64,000 bases of DNA from Cyrtodaria siliqua. Its lineage: Eukaryota; Mollusca; Bivalvia; Adapedonta; Hiatellidae. Under the pieces are notes generated by a model. The model made no database searches. It was given only the letters and a program-made list of their open reading frames with translations, and was not told the origin of the DNA. Both the position numbers and the translations under genes were made by a program. The stretch spans positions 228,217 to 292,216 of the forward strand of contig JAWPHD010001832.1 of the NCBI GenBank assembly GCA_037043455.1, read 5' to 3'. Below are positions 42,497 through 55,214 of this stretch, in pieces; positions within the stretch are counted from its first letter, which is position 1, and every line of letters starts with the position of its first letter.

Positions 42497-42974
42497 GGCA
42501 GAATATCAGTTGATTTCCATATTTTGCACTACACGCCCATATACTACCAGTTACCGGTTATAGAAGGTGGACTCACTACCTTTGTATGATTTAAAAGACC
42601 GCCATTGTTAAATGACAAGTCAAAATCTAAAATGCCTGGTATAGGCAAATCTACAAACCTTTAAGTCAAATCAGACTGTAAATGACAGTGACAATTGGAT
42701 GTTTTATTTTACATTGGCTGGTATTCATACAGTTTAACAATGACTCTGTCAGCGCCATGTCTCCACAGCGCTCGATAATATACCAACATATCTTACATCC
42801 ACCATACAGCCCTTAACCAACGCTAGTGAAAATGTCATCACAAACTGAAAGCTAACGCTAGCATAAATACTGAAAATGGGACCCTTTTGAAGCAACGAGC
42901 ACAAACAAGAGATTGCGATACCTCACATCACCACACAACTTGCCGAATATGTCTTAAATAAATACTGGTGATTA
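42497..42974. other. Spacer
   Basis: No gene or repeat that can be supported between the YqaJ pseudogene and the minisatellite. Confidence 0.4.
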
Positions 42975-43338
42975 ACTCTATTTGAGTGATTAACACTATT
43001 TGAGTGATTAACCCTTTTTGAGTGATTAACCCTATTTGAGTGATTAACACTATTTGATTTATTAACACTATTTTATTTGATTGATTAACACTATTTGATT
43101 GATTAACACTATTTGAGTGATTAACACTATTTCAGTGATTTACACTATTTGAGTGATTAACACTGTTTGAGTGATTAACACTATTTGAGTGATTAACACT
43201 ATTTGATTGATTAACACTATTTGATTGATTAACACTATTTGAGTGATTTACACTATTTGAGTGATTAATATTATTTGAGTGATTTACACTATTTGAGTGA
43301 TTAACACTATTTGAGTGATTAACACTGTTTGAGTTAAT
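42974..43338. repeat. 18-bp minisatellite, about 20 copies
   Basis: The unit is TGATTAACACTATTTGAG with GATT/GAGT and ACA/TTA variants; units run head to tail without spacers. The variants are patchily shared between neighbouring units, as expected of slippage and unequal exchange. Confidence 0.97.
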
Positions 43339-44220
43339 ATAAATGATGTTAGCATCATAAATACCTTTTCAAAAATGTTTGTATATTTCCAGTGATTCCC
43401 CCCAATACTGTTCACTAACCGACAGGGATTTATCTATAGATGCGTATGATACAGTGCAAACTACAGGTATGGTTGTGTATTTGATAATTAAGCACAGATA
43501 ATTAATGGAGTTTCTAAATCCGATACTTGTTAAAACAGTTTATTCGGGTAAAATACAACAACATACTACAGCAGTATACTTCCTACTCATCAATCTATGT
43601 AAAAACCGATATAACGTTATCAAATATTCTTGCAGAACATATCAAATTTAAGACAAAGACATTTTATATTTCTTACTTAATAAATGTGTTTTAATATCAT
43701 GAACGTGATACGTATATAATTGACCTCCATGTTTTGTATATATTACAGAACTAGAATAACTTCCATCTGCAAAGATTTATGAGAACTTGAACATTTAGCA
43801 AAACAAATTCTGAACATAATTGTTTGACAATAATAAAGGATATTATGGCAGATATGATCAATAGACAAAAGTGTTTGACATAAAACCACAAAAAATCGAT
43901 TGGTTTTCTGTCATTCATAAAATCATCAATTCGTTGGATAATTAAAATAAACGTTAATACAATTGTTTATATTCACGTATTAAAATATCGTCATGGTTTC
44001 AATGAATGTTTTATCCTTATATTTTCTCCTCAAATCGGTATGTTTTGGCTCGCCTTTTTCCAAGAAAAAAATAGGTATAACGCCAACGTTTGGCTTTAAG
44101 GTCACTTCCTCAGGAGATTAGCGACTTGAAACTTCGGTAATATTCTTCGTGGTAAAGTATAATATTAACTACTGGACCAGGCGTATATAGAAGTGGATGC
44201 ATAAACAGTGCAGATAACTA
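43339..44220. other. AT-rich spacer
   Basis: No gene, repeat or RNA feature recognised. Confidence 0.4.
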
Positions 44221-44224
44221 CCTT

Positions 44225-44536
44225 GTGAGAGTTTTGTGCATGTTATGTTGCGTTCTACTGACGTCGGTGTTGACACAAAGTGGTGATATCATGAGGAGTG
44301 AGCTATTCAGAGCTGGGACTACACAGTTGGTTAGTTGTAACACCGCAATGTGGATCTTTCCTGAGCCCGAGGGTTACACATCAGTGTTCACACGTTTGTG
44401 TAATAGTATAAGTTGGGCTGACACAGCACGGATTACATATATCGTGTGTTTAGTAAATCTAAATGGGGACTCCGAAAGTGTCATCCTGTCATCCGCCGTC
44501 GTCCATTTATCTTTGTCAAACACTGTTTGGATTTAA
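44225..44536 (+). CDS. Possible first exon of a secreted protein (weak)
   Basis: The 103-codon frame begins like a signal peptide: MRVLCMLCCVLLTSVLTQSG, with a hydrophobic core and a small-residue cleavage-like site. It continues with a mixed polar sequence containing WIFPEPEGYTSVFTRLCNS and three further cysteines. GTT/GTAAAT stretches that could serve as splice donors occur near 44452. No homologous family is recognised and the neighbourhood is repetitive, so it may be chance. Confidence 0.25.
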   Translation: MRVLCMLCCVLLTSVLTQSGDIMRSELFRAGTTQLVSCNTAMWIFPEPEGYTSVFTRLCNSISWADTARITYIVCLVNLNGDSESVILSSAVVHLSLSNTVWI

Positions 44537-44689
44537 AACACCTTTGACTCGATACATCAATAGATAAATAGTTTTCAAGGTTATTAAAATTGTCAAAAAT
44601 AAATAATATGGCCACCATTACAAACAACTGGCGAAACCATATACCGCTTCTGCTCAAGAACACCAATGCTTAATTTGACAGTTCTTTTT

Positions 44690-44990
44690 AAGAGTTGATT
44701 GTCCAAAGGTCTACTCACATACTCTTTTTTATTAATTGAAACATGACAGCTTTTTTTCTTTTGCGGAGCTCGTTCAGATAATTATGTTGAGTCGCTTCTC
44801 GTAATCAATGATGACCGTAATTTCTTAAAATAGACAACATATTCAAACGACGTTTTTCGAGTGAAGTGCTAATACAACTTCATGTGCATACGTTTTGCGT
44901 TCATCACAACAAAATAATATGTTAACTTCGTCAAATTTTCAAACTTTTACTAGTAGGTTAATGCATTCATTTGGAGAAACATTGCTTGGA
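44690..44990. repeat. Outlying partial copy of the ~0.6-1.3-kb tandem unit
   Basis: GACAACATATTCAAACGACG and CGAGTGAAGTGCTAATACAA here match 46956-47000, so the array upstream of 47 kb has a separated partial unit. Confidence 0.5.
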
Positions 44991-45495
44991 ACGAATTAAT
45001 TTTTGGAACAGGTGACGAACTTGCGTGTCACCCTACGTCAAAAGAATGAGTTCTAAGTAATAGTATTCCATACAAATTTAATAACTTTTTTATTGAAGAA
45101 GTTCATATTGTTTTCTGCTAACATTATGTCGTCCTATTGCCTACTATACATTTTTAAAATACTTGGTGTTATTTATGCATTGGTTTTGCTTAGACTCTTA
45201 GCGGTTCGATGCGGATGGATGCTCTTCAAAAAATTCAGGCACCCATGCCACGATAGAAGCAACTCGCGTATTCTAAACGTGTTAATACTGAATTACGTCT
45301 TCCTTTGCATTGCTTTGGGATACAGTATTGAATATAATACTTATTGTTGAAGGTGTTTGCATAAATTTACTTCAAAATGATTTCTACTGTCATATTCACG
45401 TGTTTAACCGAGGAACTTACTGTTAGATAAGTTCCAAAGGGTCAAACGGCTACATGTAGTAGCTATGAAAGAACGTCAGTTGTTGGCATATCGAA

Positions 45496-45690
45496 GCTTG
45501 GGTACTATGCCACTGACCGTTCCAAGGCGGTAGCCCTATTGTCAACCCTTTTGTGTTTGTGATGTCGTTTACTTTTATTATTACTTTTGCCTTCTTGTTT
45601 GTCTGTTTGCGTGTTTGTTTCTGTGTTTTGTGGTTGACTGTCCTCCTTGAATGCTACTTTCCCTGTCCGATCTTTTTATATTTCTTTTGA
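45496..45690 (+). mobile_element. Naiad-type 3' tail fragment, ~195 bp
   Basis: ACTGACCGTTCCAAGGCGGT through GACTGTCCTCCTTGAATGCT to TCCGATCTTTTTATATTTCT equals the last ~195 bp of the copies at 40338 and 63075. It is a 5'-truncated insertion in the same orientation as the others. Confidence 0.9.
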
Positions 45691-45869
45691 AGTAACGTAA
45701 CAATGCTGATAAATATTGTTAATTTTTATAAAAAATCATGTCTCAGCTGACCTGCGGCAATATTTTTTTCAAATAGCCATCAAATGTTGCATTTCAAACG
45801 TATTGCAGATAACAAATAGTAAGCGTTTATTTCGAGGCCCTGGGTAACCCCGTGATAACGTTCTGGTGC

Positions 45870-46260
45870 TTTATCTAGGTATTGCTCCTCACTTGCGCCA
45901 GTAAGAATTCAATGGGACCATACGAAACTTTACAATAAGAATTTAGTATTGCAGTTCCTAAAGATGCGGCGTAGAAAGCACAGAGTCCTGTTCCCTTTCC
46001 TGACTGCGTTGACGATGTATTTAACAGGAAAAACATTTTTAGATGATTGCTCCAAGTACTTGGTCGCGTCGACAGTTTCAATTGTTTGTAGGATATATGT
46101 ATCATACAACTTTTCGTGGACAATGCGATTTGAATGACCTCGCAATGCACGGCATTAAAGCTCACTTGCCAAAATGTTCCCAATCTTCAATTGGAGTATT
46201 GTCTTGTTGGCGGATACGGCATCGTGCTGAGTAGAGATTCGTCTGCAAAATGGTGTCATG
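45870..46260 (-). pseudogene. Degenerate LINE reverse transcriptase fragment
   Basis: On the minus strand, pieces in different frames line up with the RT palm-to-thumb region of non-LTR retrotransposons: RQQDNTPIEDWEHF and FNAVHCEVIQ, then IETVDATKYL, VRKGNRTLCFLRRIFRNC and YGPIEF. These follow the usual order (W-M-x-FN-x-x-KC, AKYLGV, N-x-x-L-x-FLRRN, VRPxLEY) but stops and shifts separate them. The catalytic FADD region is eroded. Old and inactive. Confidence 0.55.
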
Positions 46261-46950
46261 TATTTTGAGTGCACATAGGCCAACCTGTTAAATTATATAA
46301 GGAAATGTATGGGTCAGGAATGGTGTGCTGAGAGTACTACTGAGAGTACTTCAACAGATGACGAGTGCCATCGTTCTAGCACGAACTGTTGTATCTTGTC
46401 TCCAATGCATGTTGAATCCATATATGTGTTTTCCCTTTGACAACATTATAACAACAGTTTTTACAAAAGACGAGATGCGGAACTTGTCTAAAGCCTTTAC
46501 CAAAGTCGAGCATAGTAATGACCTACTCGTCTCCCTCTGCATACTTAAAATTAGTTGCTTAATAGATGCTATATTAATGTATTCACTTATACTTATGTTG
46601 TGTTTTTTTTAATAATACAAGTTTGAATAGCTGCAATAACAGTGTTACTTGCAGGTGACGGTGGTCTTGTTTTAATAATAAAGATAGTTTTGTTATAAGC
46701 ATTATCTCATTTTGATTCAGCTTTACTCGATTATGAAACGGTTGGCATAATTTTGATCCATTTCGAGCGTGTTTCAACGATCTAATTCAATTTTCAGTTA
46801 TTTTCCGCGAGAAAAGATGTCACAGGAGTAAAACAAATTTAAGTGACAGTATTTCAAGGAAATTAGGCTATTGTTTCTTTTATTTTGTGGAGAAAATTCA
46901 GATTTGGTTTTGGTACGCCGGTCGTTATCCAATATGGTGATCATTGCTTG
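46261..46950. other. Spacer
   Basis: A 95-codon plus frame at 46325-46612 shows no domain. No repeats recognised. Confidence 0.35.
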
Positions 46951-49900
46951 AAACAGACAACATATTTAAATGCTATATTCCTCGAGTGAAGTGCTAAATT
47001 TAATACAATTTACTGTTCGTATTTATTGTGTGAACCATGATACAAATTGTTACGCTGTATATGATGTGGCGCCCAGCTACTTGTTCGCATCGACAGCCTA
47101 ACGTGTCAGTCTGTGGAGAGGTTGGCTGCTTCAAACCAGGAAAGCTAAACAATTCAGTATGAATTAATGACGATCCTGACATTGAGTTCCTTCCCTTTAA
47201 CTATACCATGACTACGACGTATTGACGACTATTCAATATTAACTGACGAAGTTGTGCCGGTTGCAAGAAGACTTGGTGAGCGAGTTCCTTTTTGTCGTAC
47301 AACACGTGTGAATAGTTTTTAGCTCACCTGTTTGAGTTAGTTTGACTGATAGTGTCCATTCGTCGTTGTCCGGGGTCGTCCGTTTTTCAATTATTTGTTT
47401 AAACTACCTCTCGTCATACGCTTCTTAAACAAGTTTAAACAACTTTCAGATGGAAACTCATTAGGTCAAAGATGTTCTCGATTATTAGAATTAGGTCAAA
47501 GCGACCTTCAAGATGGCCACTAATACAAAAAAAGCTGACACATTATTATATCTTCACAAGAACTGCACGATAGATTCTGACAATTCTTTTTAGAATTGAT
47601 CGTTAGGTACACAAGTAACAAGTACATGCTCGGTAAATTTTCGTCTCCGTGAATTGTTCAAGAAACCCCCCACAGCGACGCACATTTTGCGTAGCATTGA
47701 GTTATAGAGATAAATAAATAAAAAATAAAGTTTTACATTACTGTCAGTATTTCAAAACAAGTATAACATTATGTTGTTTCAGTATCTATTTCATGTTTAC
47801 GGTTTTGTTGCCGCTCGTATACCAAGACGAACGTCTATGTAAACATATCATCAAAAATATATAATCTTCGAGTAAATTGCAAATACAATGTTATGTTCGT
47901 ATTTCTGGTGTGAAGAACGATCAAAGTTGTATTTTAACTTTGCCAACTATTCAACTTTGGAAATGAATTTAGTGTTCTGATGGTGTATTCAGAACAGGTT
48001 GTGAGTGATAAGGCTACCAACTGCTTGCTCGCATCGGCAGCCTCAAGTGTCTGTCTGTGGAGAGGTAGGTTACTCCAAACTAGGAAAGCTAAATAATACA
48101 GTATGATCTAATGTCGAGCTTGATTGAGTTGCTTCCCTTTAACTATACTATGCAAACTGGGTATTAAGGACCATTCCATATTTACTGACGGATTTGGGCC
48201 GGTGGCAAAAACACTTGGTGAATGAGTACCTTTTTGTCGCACAACACTTGCCGCGTGATGTTTTCAGCTCACCTGAGCCGATGGCTCAGAAAAAGCTATT
48301 TCGACCGATAGTGTCAGTCCGTCGTCCGTCGTTGTCCGACGTCGTCCGTTTATAAATTACCTTTGCTTAAACTACATGTACCTATCGTCACATGTGTCTG
48401 AAACGATTGTAAACAGCTTTCACAAGGAAACTCCTTAGATCAGTGATTTTCAATATTATTAATCTTAGGTCATAGAGACACCCAAGCTGGCCACCAATAC
48501 ATAAAATAGCTTGTCTTTTAACTTTGTCACACTTTTAACTTTGAAACTGAATTAGTGGTTCAGTCCGGTACCCTTTTCTAACTGTGTTAATCGTGTGTGA
48601 TATGTCTACAAACTTCTTACTTGCATCGACAGTGTCTGTCTGTTGAGAGGTAAGTTACGCCAAACCAGGAAAGCTAAACAATCCAGTATGCACTAATGAC
48701 GATCATGACATTGACATTGAGTTGCTACCTTTTAACTATACTATGAAAACTGGGTATTAAGGACCATTCAATGTTTAATAATGGAGTTGGGCAAGTTACA
48801 TGAAGACTTGGTGAATGAGTTCCTTTTTGGTGCACAAAATTTGCCGCGTAAATAGTGTTTAGCTCACCTGAGCCGATGGCTCAGATTAAGCTACTTCGAC
48901 CGATGATCTCCATCCGTCGTCCGTCGTTGTTCGACATATTGCGTATTTCAATTTATTTCCTTAATCAATTCTCGTCATATGATTCTTAGTCGATTTTAAT
49001 TTAAACAACTTTCAAATGGAAACGCATTAGATCAATGATTTTCAAGATTATTAAAATTACGACAACGAGATATCCAAGATGGCCACCAATACATAAAATA
49101 GCCGAAACCTTATTTTATTGTTTTACCTCTATAATTAAATGCTACGTGCAATGTACGTCGCCGCCGCGGGTTTCTTGAACAATTCACGGAGACGAAAAAC
49201 ACGAACTTGAATGCTACTTTCCCTGTCCGATCTTTTTATATTTCTTTGTTAGTTGTGTACAATGTACCTAACGATCTCCTATAAAAGGAATTGTCGGAAT
49301 CCCTCTTGCAGTTCTTGAGAAGGTAAAATACGGTTTCGGCTATTTGATGTATTCGTGACTATCTTAGATGTATCTTTGTCCTAATGTTAATGCACTTAAA
49401 CGTCATTGCTCTAATGAGCGTCTAAGACGCGTATGACGAGAGGTCGTTTAAGCAAAGGTAACTGAAATACGGACGACTTCGGACAACGATGGACGGACAC
49501 TATCGGTCGAAATAGGTCAATATGAGCCGTCGGTTCAAGTGAGCAGATGTGCTAAAACTGTTCACGAGGCAAATGTTGGTACATTGTACGTAGTATTTAA
49601 TTATAGAGGTAACAATATAAAATCTTACATCGATGTCGGTATTTTAATACAACTAGACAATTATCTTGTGGTTTGTTTCAGTATCTATCTCATATTTGTG
49701 GTTTTGTCACCGGTCGTAATACAAGATGGACTTCACTGCTAACATATCCAAATGATATAAACTTCGAGTAAAATGCAAATACAATGTTATGTTCGTATTT
49801 TTGGTGTGACCCACGATCAAAATTGTCTTTCAACTTCGTCAAATTTCAACTTTAAAAATTAATTTAATAGTGCAGTTCGTTACCCTCTTCCAACCTCTTC

Positions 49901-52830
49901 TGTTGATGGTGTTTCATAACAGGTCGTTTGTGATACCAACTACTTGCTCGCATCGACAGTTTCAAGTGTCTGTCTGTGAAGAGGTGGGATAATCAAAAAC
50001 ATACTAAACAATCCAGTATGAACTTATGGCGATATTGACATTGAGTTGCTTCCCTTTAACTATACTATGAAGACTGTGTATAAAGGCCCATTCAATATTT
50101 TCCGACGGCGTTTGGCCGGTTGCAAGAAGAATTGGTGAATGATTTCCTTATTGTTGCAAAACACTTGCCGCGTAAATAGTTTTTACTCACCTGCTCACAT
50201 GATCACCTGAGCCGACGGCTCAGATTGAGCTATTTCAACCGATAGTGTCCGTCCGTCGTCCGTGGATGTCAGACGTCGTCCGATTTCAATTAATTTTGCT
50301 TAAACAACTTCTCGTCATACGCGTCCTAGACGATTTAAACAAGTTTCACATGGAAACTCATTAGATCAATGATGACAACCACAACTTATAATAGACTAAA
50401 CCATATTACAATTAATTCATTTTGAGTTTTCTAATTTAATCTGCAGTTTTTTCCGAACGATCAGTAGGCATATTGTAATAGTATATCTTCTCAATAACTT
50501 GAAGATAGATTCTGACAATAATTCTTTTTAGAATTCGTCGCTAGGTTCACAACAAACAAGTTCGTGTTTTTCATCTCCGCGGATTGTTCAAGAAACCCGA
50601 CATTTTACGTAGCATTGAGTTATATATATGTGACTAAATAAAATCTTACATTGATGTCGGTATTTTAATACAACTAGACAACTAGTTTGTGTTTTGTTTC
50701 AGTTTCTAATTCACAGTTGTGGTTTTGTCGCCGCTCGTAATCCAAGATGGCCTCCAATGCTAACATATCAAAATTATTTATTGTTCGAGTAAAATGCAAA
50801 TACAATTTTATGTTACGTATTTCTTGTGTGAACCACGACACGATCAAAATTGTATTTTAACTTTGTCAAACTTTCAACTTTGAAAATGGATTTAGCGTTG
50901 CAGTCCGATAACATTTTACAACTGTGTTGATTGTGTGTTCAGAATAGGTCATGTGTGAGATGTTTACCAACTACAGACTGGCATTGACAACTTCAAGTGT
51001 CGTCCGTGGAAAGGTATGTTACTCCAAATCAGGAACGTTAAACAATCCAGTATGAATGAATGACGGTATTGACATTGATTTGCTTCCCTTTAACTGTACT
51101 ATGAAAACTGGGTATTAAGGATCATTCAATATTTACTGACGATGTTGGGGCGGATGCAAGAAGACTTGGTGAATGTGTTACTTTTTGACGCACAACACTT
51201 GCCGCGTGAATAGTTTTTGCTCACTCGAGCCGATGGCTCATATTGACCTATTTCCGCCCGTCTTTGTCCGACATTTTCCGCATTTCGATTAATTAGAATA
51301 TGTTTTTTTAAGATTATTAAAATTAGGACAAAGAGACATCCAAGATGGCAACGAATACATAAAATAGCCGAACAATTATTATATCTTCTTAAGAACTGCA
51401 AGATAGATTTGGACAATTCCTTTTTGAATGATCATTAGGTACAACACAACTAACAAGTTTCTTTTGTTCGAAACCCGCCGCGGCGAAGCACATTTGACTC
51501 AGCATTGAGTTATAGATATAACTACATAACATCTTACCTTGCTGTCGGTATTTTATTACAACAAGACAATTAGGTTGTGTGTTGTTTCAGTATCTATTTC
51601 ATATTTGTGGTTTTGTCGCCTTTCGTAATCCAAGATGGCCTTTATTTCTAAAATCTTAAAATGATGTAATATTCGAGTAAAATGCAAATATAATTTTATG
51701 TTCGTATTTCTGGTGTGAATCGCGATCAAAATTGACTTTTAACTTTGGCAACATTTTAACTTTGTAAATGAATTTAGTGATGCAGTCTGGTACCCATTCC
51801 CAACTATGTTGATGGGGTGTTCAGAACAAGTCGTGTGTGCTATGGCTACCAACTACTTGCTCGAATCGACCGCTTGAAGTGTCTGTTTGTGGAGAGGTAG
51901 GTTACTTCAAACCAGATAAGCTAAAAAAATCCAGCATGAGTTAATGACGATCTTGACACTGAGTTGTTTCCTTTTAACTATACTATGACAACTGGGTATT
52001 AAGGACCATTCAATATTTACTGACGGAGTTGGGCCGTTTGCACGAAGACTTGGTGAATGAGTTGTTGTCGCACAACACTTGCCGCGTGAATATATTTTAG
52101 CGCACCTGAGCCAACGGGTCAGATTGAGCTATTTTGAGCGCTAGTGTCGTCCGTCGTCTGTCGTGGGCCGACGTCGTCCGTATTTTAATTACCTTTGCTT
52201 AAACGACCTCTCGTCGTACGCGTCTTAGACGATTTTAAACAACGTTTACATGGAAACTCATTAGATCAATGATTTTCAAGATTATACAAATTAGGACAAA
52301 GAGACACCTAAGATGACCACCAATACATAAATCAGCTGAAACCTTAGTATATCTTCTGAAGAACTGGAAGTTAGATTCTGACAATACTTTTTAAAATTTA
52401 GGTGCACAACTAACAAGTTTGTATTTTTTTCTCAGTCTATTGTTCAAGAAACCGCTGCGGAGGCGCACATTTTACGTAGCTTTGAGTTATAACAGGTAAC
52501 AAAATAAAAGTAAAATCTTACATTGGAGAGGTAGGTTACTCTGCACAACTAACAAGTTTGTATTTTTCTTCTCAATCAATTGTTCAAGAAACCCGCTGCG
52601 GAGGCGCACATTTTACGTAGCACAAAATAACAGTAAAATCTTACATTGCTGCAAGTGCCTGCCTGTGGAGAGGTAGGTTACTCTAAACCGAGAAAGATAA
52701 ACAATCCAGTATGCATTAATGAGATCATCTGATTGAGTTGCTTCCCTTTAACTATACTATGAAAACTGAGTATTAAGGACCATTCAATATTTACTGACGG
52801 AGTTAGGCCGGTTGCAGGAAGCACCTCCAG
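46950..52830. repeat. Divergent tandem array, units of about 0.6-1.3 kb
   Basis: Recurring landmarks in fixed order: CTCGAGTGAA/TTCGAGTAAAATGCAAATAC, GTTATGTTCGTATTT..GGTGTGAA, TTTTAACTTTG, TGCTCGCATCGACAG, GTGTCTGTCTGTGGAGAGGT, AAACCAGGAAAGCTAAACAA, TTCCCTTTAACTATACTATG, AACACTTGCCGCGTGAATAG, CTCACCTGAGCCGATGGCTC (at ~47326, 48266, 48860, 50200, 51220, 52103), CCGTCCGTCG, ATGGAAACTCATTAGATCAA, CCAAGATGGCC. At about 49460-49540 a short stretch is inverted. Units are strongly diverged and deleted. No coding frame persists. Confidence 0.88.
49207..49243 (+). mobile_element. Ultra-short Naiad-type 3' fragment (~40 bp)
   Basis: CTTGAATGCTACTTTCCCTG then TCCGATCTTTTTATATTTCTT, identical to the 3' terminus of the other copies, inserted within a unit of the tandem array. 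Confidence 0.75.
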
Positions 52831-52896
52831 CATTGATGTGAGTTTTTCAATGAAACTGTTTTTTGTCTCGCCTTTTGGAAGGAAAAAAGAGACATA

Positions 52897-53316
52897 CACT
52901 TCTCAAAACTGCTAACTACACCGCTCACGTTTTGGGTTATATATATCGATGGGTTGAATGTTTTTCAATAAAATAAAAAGGAAATACCAATTCAATCATT
53001 TTTACATCATTTCATTTTATTTTTTTCATGGGCAATGCTAGTACTAAACCACAATAAGCAATTACAAACGACCCATGTAAACACTAAAGTCACACTTTTA
53101 TGAACAAGAAATGAAAAGTGTGACTTTAGTGTTTACATGGGTCGTTTGTAATTGCTTATTGTGGTTTAGTTCTAGCATTGCCCATGAAAAAAATAAAATG
53201 AAATGATGTAAAAATGATTGAATTGGTATTTCCTTTTTATTTTATTGAAAAACATTCAACCCATCGATATATATAACCCAAAACGTAGCGGTGTAGTTAG
53301 CAGTTTTGAGAAGTGT
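52897..53316. mobile_element. Near-perfect palindromic MITE at a TA target
   Basis: Two ~203-bp arms (52897-53099 and 53114-53316) are almost perfect reverse complements around a 14-nt loop. Ends: CACTTCTCAAAACTGCTAAC and its reverse. Flanking TA at 52895-52896 and 53317-53318. The host sequence interrupted is AAAAGAGACA|GGTGTTG; a related uninterrupted copy is at 54483-54500. It looks like a Tc1/mariner-type fold-back MITE of recent age. Confidence 0.92.
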
Positions 53317-53364
53317 AGGTGTTGTTTTTCCGGCGGCGGCGGCGAAGGCGCCAACATTCAAGTT

Positions 53365-53560
53365 TTGAGTTTAGGTCATTTTCTCACAAACTGTATGCAC
53401 TAGACCTTTCAAACTTTGCTTATAGTTGTATCTTGGGTAGTACATCACAACGTGACAAAGCAAATGAGGAAGTGACTTTGACCCTTCAAGCAAAGGGTAG
53501 ATAACCTAATAAATTTTACGTTAAACTTTTGCTTTTAGGTCACTTTTTCACAAACTGTAT
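53365..53560. repeat. Copy of the ~165-bp TTTTCTCACAAACTGTATGC repeat
   Basis: Contains CACAAACTGTATGCACTAGA, CTTTCAAACTTTGCTTATAG, TTGTATCTTGGGTAGTACAT and GTGACAAAGCAAATG, also seen at 54545-55020 and 63800-64000. Confidence 0.8.
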
Positions 53561-53617
53561 CCACTAGTCCTTTCAATTTTTAGCTCGACTATTCGAAGAA
53601 TAAGAGAGCTTATGTAA

Positions 53618-53672
53618 TCGCCCCGGCGTCGGCGGCGGCGTCGGCGTTGGCTTCGGCGTTGGCGTCGCAGTC
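53618..53672. repeat. GGCGTC-type GC-rich microsatellite
   Basis: GGCGTCGGCGGCGGCGTCGG continuing to TTGGCGTCGC; smaller GGCGGCGGC runs are at 53330 and 54510, each preceded by TTTTTCCGGC. Confidence 0.85.
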
Positions 53673-54110
53673 CCACATCAAGGTTTGCGTATAAGCTGTG
53701 TTTACAAGTTTATGTCTCTTACATTTCTTATCCTAGCACAACCAAATTTGGCCATGGGCTTCCTTATAGCATTATCTTAAGAACTGCATAAGCACTTTTC
53801 CTGTATCCCATGGGCACCCATGGAATCCAAAGTCCTTAAAACGTGTCTATTTCACATCAAATTTTACATGTAAGCTGTGTTTACAGATCTATATCTGTTA
53901 CATTTCTTGTCCTAGCTCAACTAAATTTAGGAAATGGTTTTCTTATAGTATGTTGATAATGGTTGCGTATTTAATTTTGTCTTCTGCACATTTTGGCTCC
54001 CATGGAACCCAAATTGTGATGGCCCATAAAATGTGTAATAAAGACAGATCTAGGTTTGTGTGTGTAAGCTGTTGTATATACCTATAATATTGGTTTGGTT
54101 TTTCTTATAG
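53673..54110. other. Non-coding repeat-like spacer
   Basis: Two diverged blocks with TAAGCTGTGTTTACA(A/G)(G/A)T(T/C)TAT and TACATTTCTT(A/G)TCCTAGC at about 53690 and 53872 suggest a ~180-bp tandem. No gene. Confidence 0.5.
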
Positions 54111-54460
54111 TATTATGCATATTATTCATACTTCACCCATATTGGGGCATGGACTCCCTCTTCCCCACCCTCCCATATGGCGGCCCGTTTTATTTTTTAC
54201 ATATTTCTGTTTTGTTTTTCTTACACATATAGTTATGTTGCTCCACACCCCCTGCCTGTGCTCTCTCTCCCCTCCCCCCCCCCCCCCACCCCCCCCCCCC
54301 CCACCCGACTCGAAACTCGATATATATTTGTTTACATATTTCTGTGTTGTTTTGGTCAATTCTTCTTACATATATAGCTATTTAGCTATGTTGCCCGCAC
54401 ACCCGCCCTCAACCGCACCCCGTCAACCCTCCCCCCACCCCCCACTCGAAACTCGATTTT
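54110..54460. repeat. Tandem ACATATTTCTGTGTTGTTTT units with poly-C tracts
   Basis: Units of ~90-130 bp: CGAAACTCGAT, T run, ACATATTTCTGTGTTGTTTT, GGTCAATTCTTACACATATA, GCTATGTTGCCC, then a C/A-rich tract. The same unit family fills 56820-57232 and 63078-63780. Proline-rich frames across these tracts are not proteins. Confidence 0.85.
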
Positions 54461-54539
54461 TTGTCTCGCCTTTTCGAAGAGAAAAGAGACAAAGGTGTTG
54501 CTTTTCCGGCGGCGGCGACGCCGGCGGCGGCGTCAACAT

Positions 54540-55030
54540 TCAAGTTTTGCGTTTAGGTCATTTTCTCACAAACTGTATGCACTAGACCTTTCAAATTTTG
54601 CTTATAGTTGTATCATGGGTGGTACATCGCATCGTGACAAAGCAAATGTGGAAGTGACATTGACCCTCCAAGCAAAGGGAAGATAACTTAATATTTTTTA
54701 GGTTCAACCTTTGCGTTTAAGTCACTTTCACAAACTGTATGCACTAGACCTTTAAAACTTTGCTTATAGTTGTATCTTGAGTGGTACATAGCAACGTGAC
54801 AAAGCAAATGTGGAAGTGACCTTGACCCTCCAAGCAAGGGCAGATAACCTTATAATTTTTACCTTCAACTTTGGCGTTTAGGTCACTTTTTCACAAACTG
54901 TATGCACTAAGACCTTTCAAACTTTGCTTATAGTTGTATCTTGAGTGGTACGTTGCAACGTGACAAAGCAAATGTGGATGTGACCTTCACCATCCAAGCA
55001 AGGGGCAGATAACTTTAATTGTTACATTTA
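54540..55030. repeat. Tandem ~165-bp repeat, three units
   Basis: Three successive copies (starts about 54550, 54715, 54880) of TTCACAAACTGTATGCACTA, ACTTTGCTTATAGTTGTATC, TGACAAAGCAAATGTGGAAG and CAAGCAAAGGGAAGATAAC. Confidence 0.9.
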
Positions 55031-55214
55031 CATCACTTTCTCATGAACTAGAATTATGCACTAGATGTTTTAAACCTAATTTTTAGCTTAATCTTTGGAA
55101 GAAAACGTATTCTATTTTGACAAAGTTGTATCTTCGTTAGTGCATCTTTTTTTTTGGATGCCTGGATTTCATGTTCGACCTTGACCTACTTTTTGGAGCT
55201 GATGATTTTTAGCT

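Noticed and set aside
42974..43338. CRISPR-like regular array
   Set aside because: Units follow head to tail without unique spacers and the genome is eukaryotic; it is a minisatellite.
54115..54585. Proline-rich 156-codon frame, and similar frames at 63085-63749
   Set aside because: Created by poly-C and CCA tracts of a minisatellite; frames on both strands are equally open.
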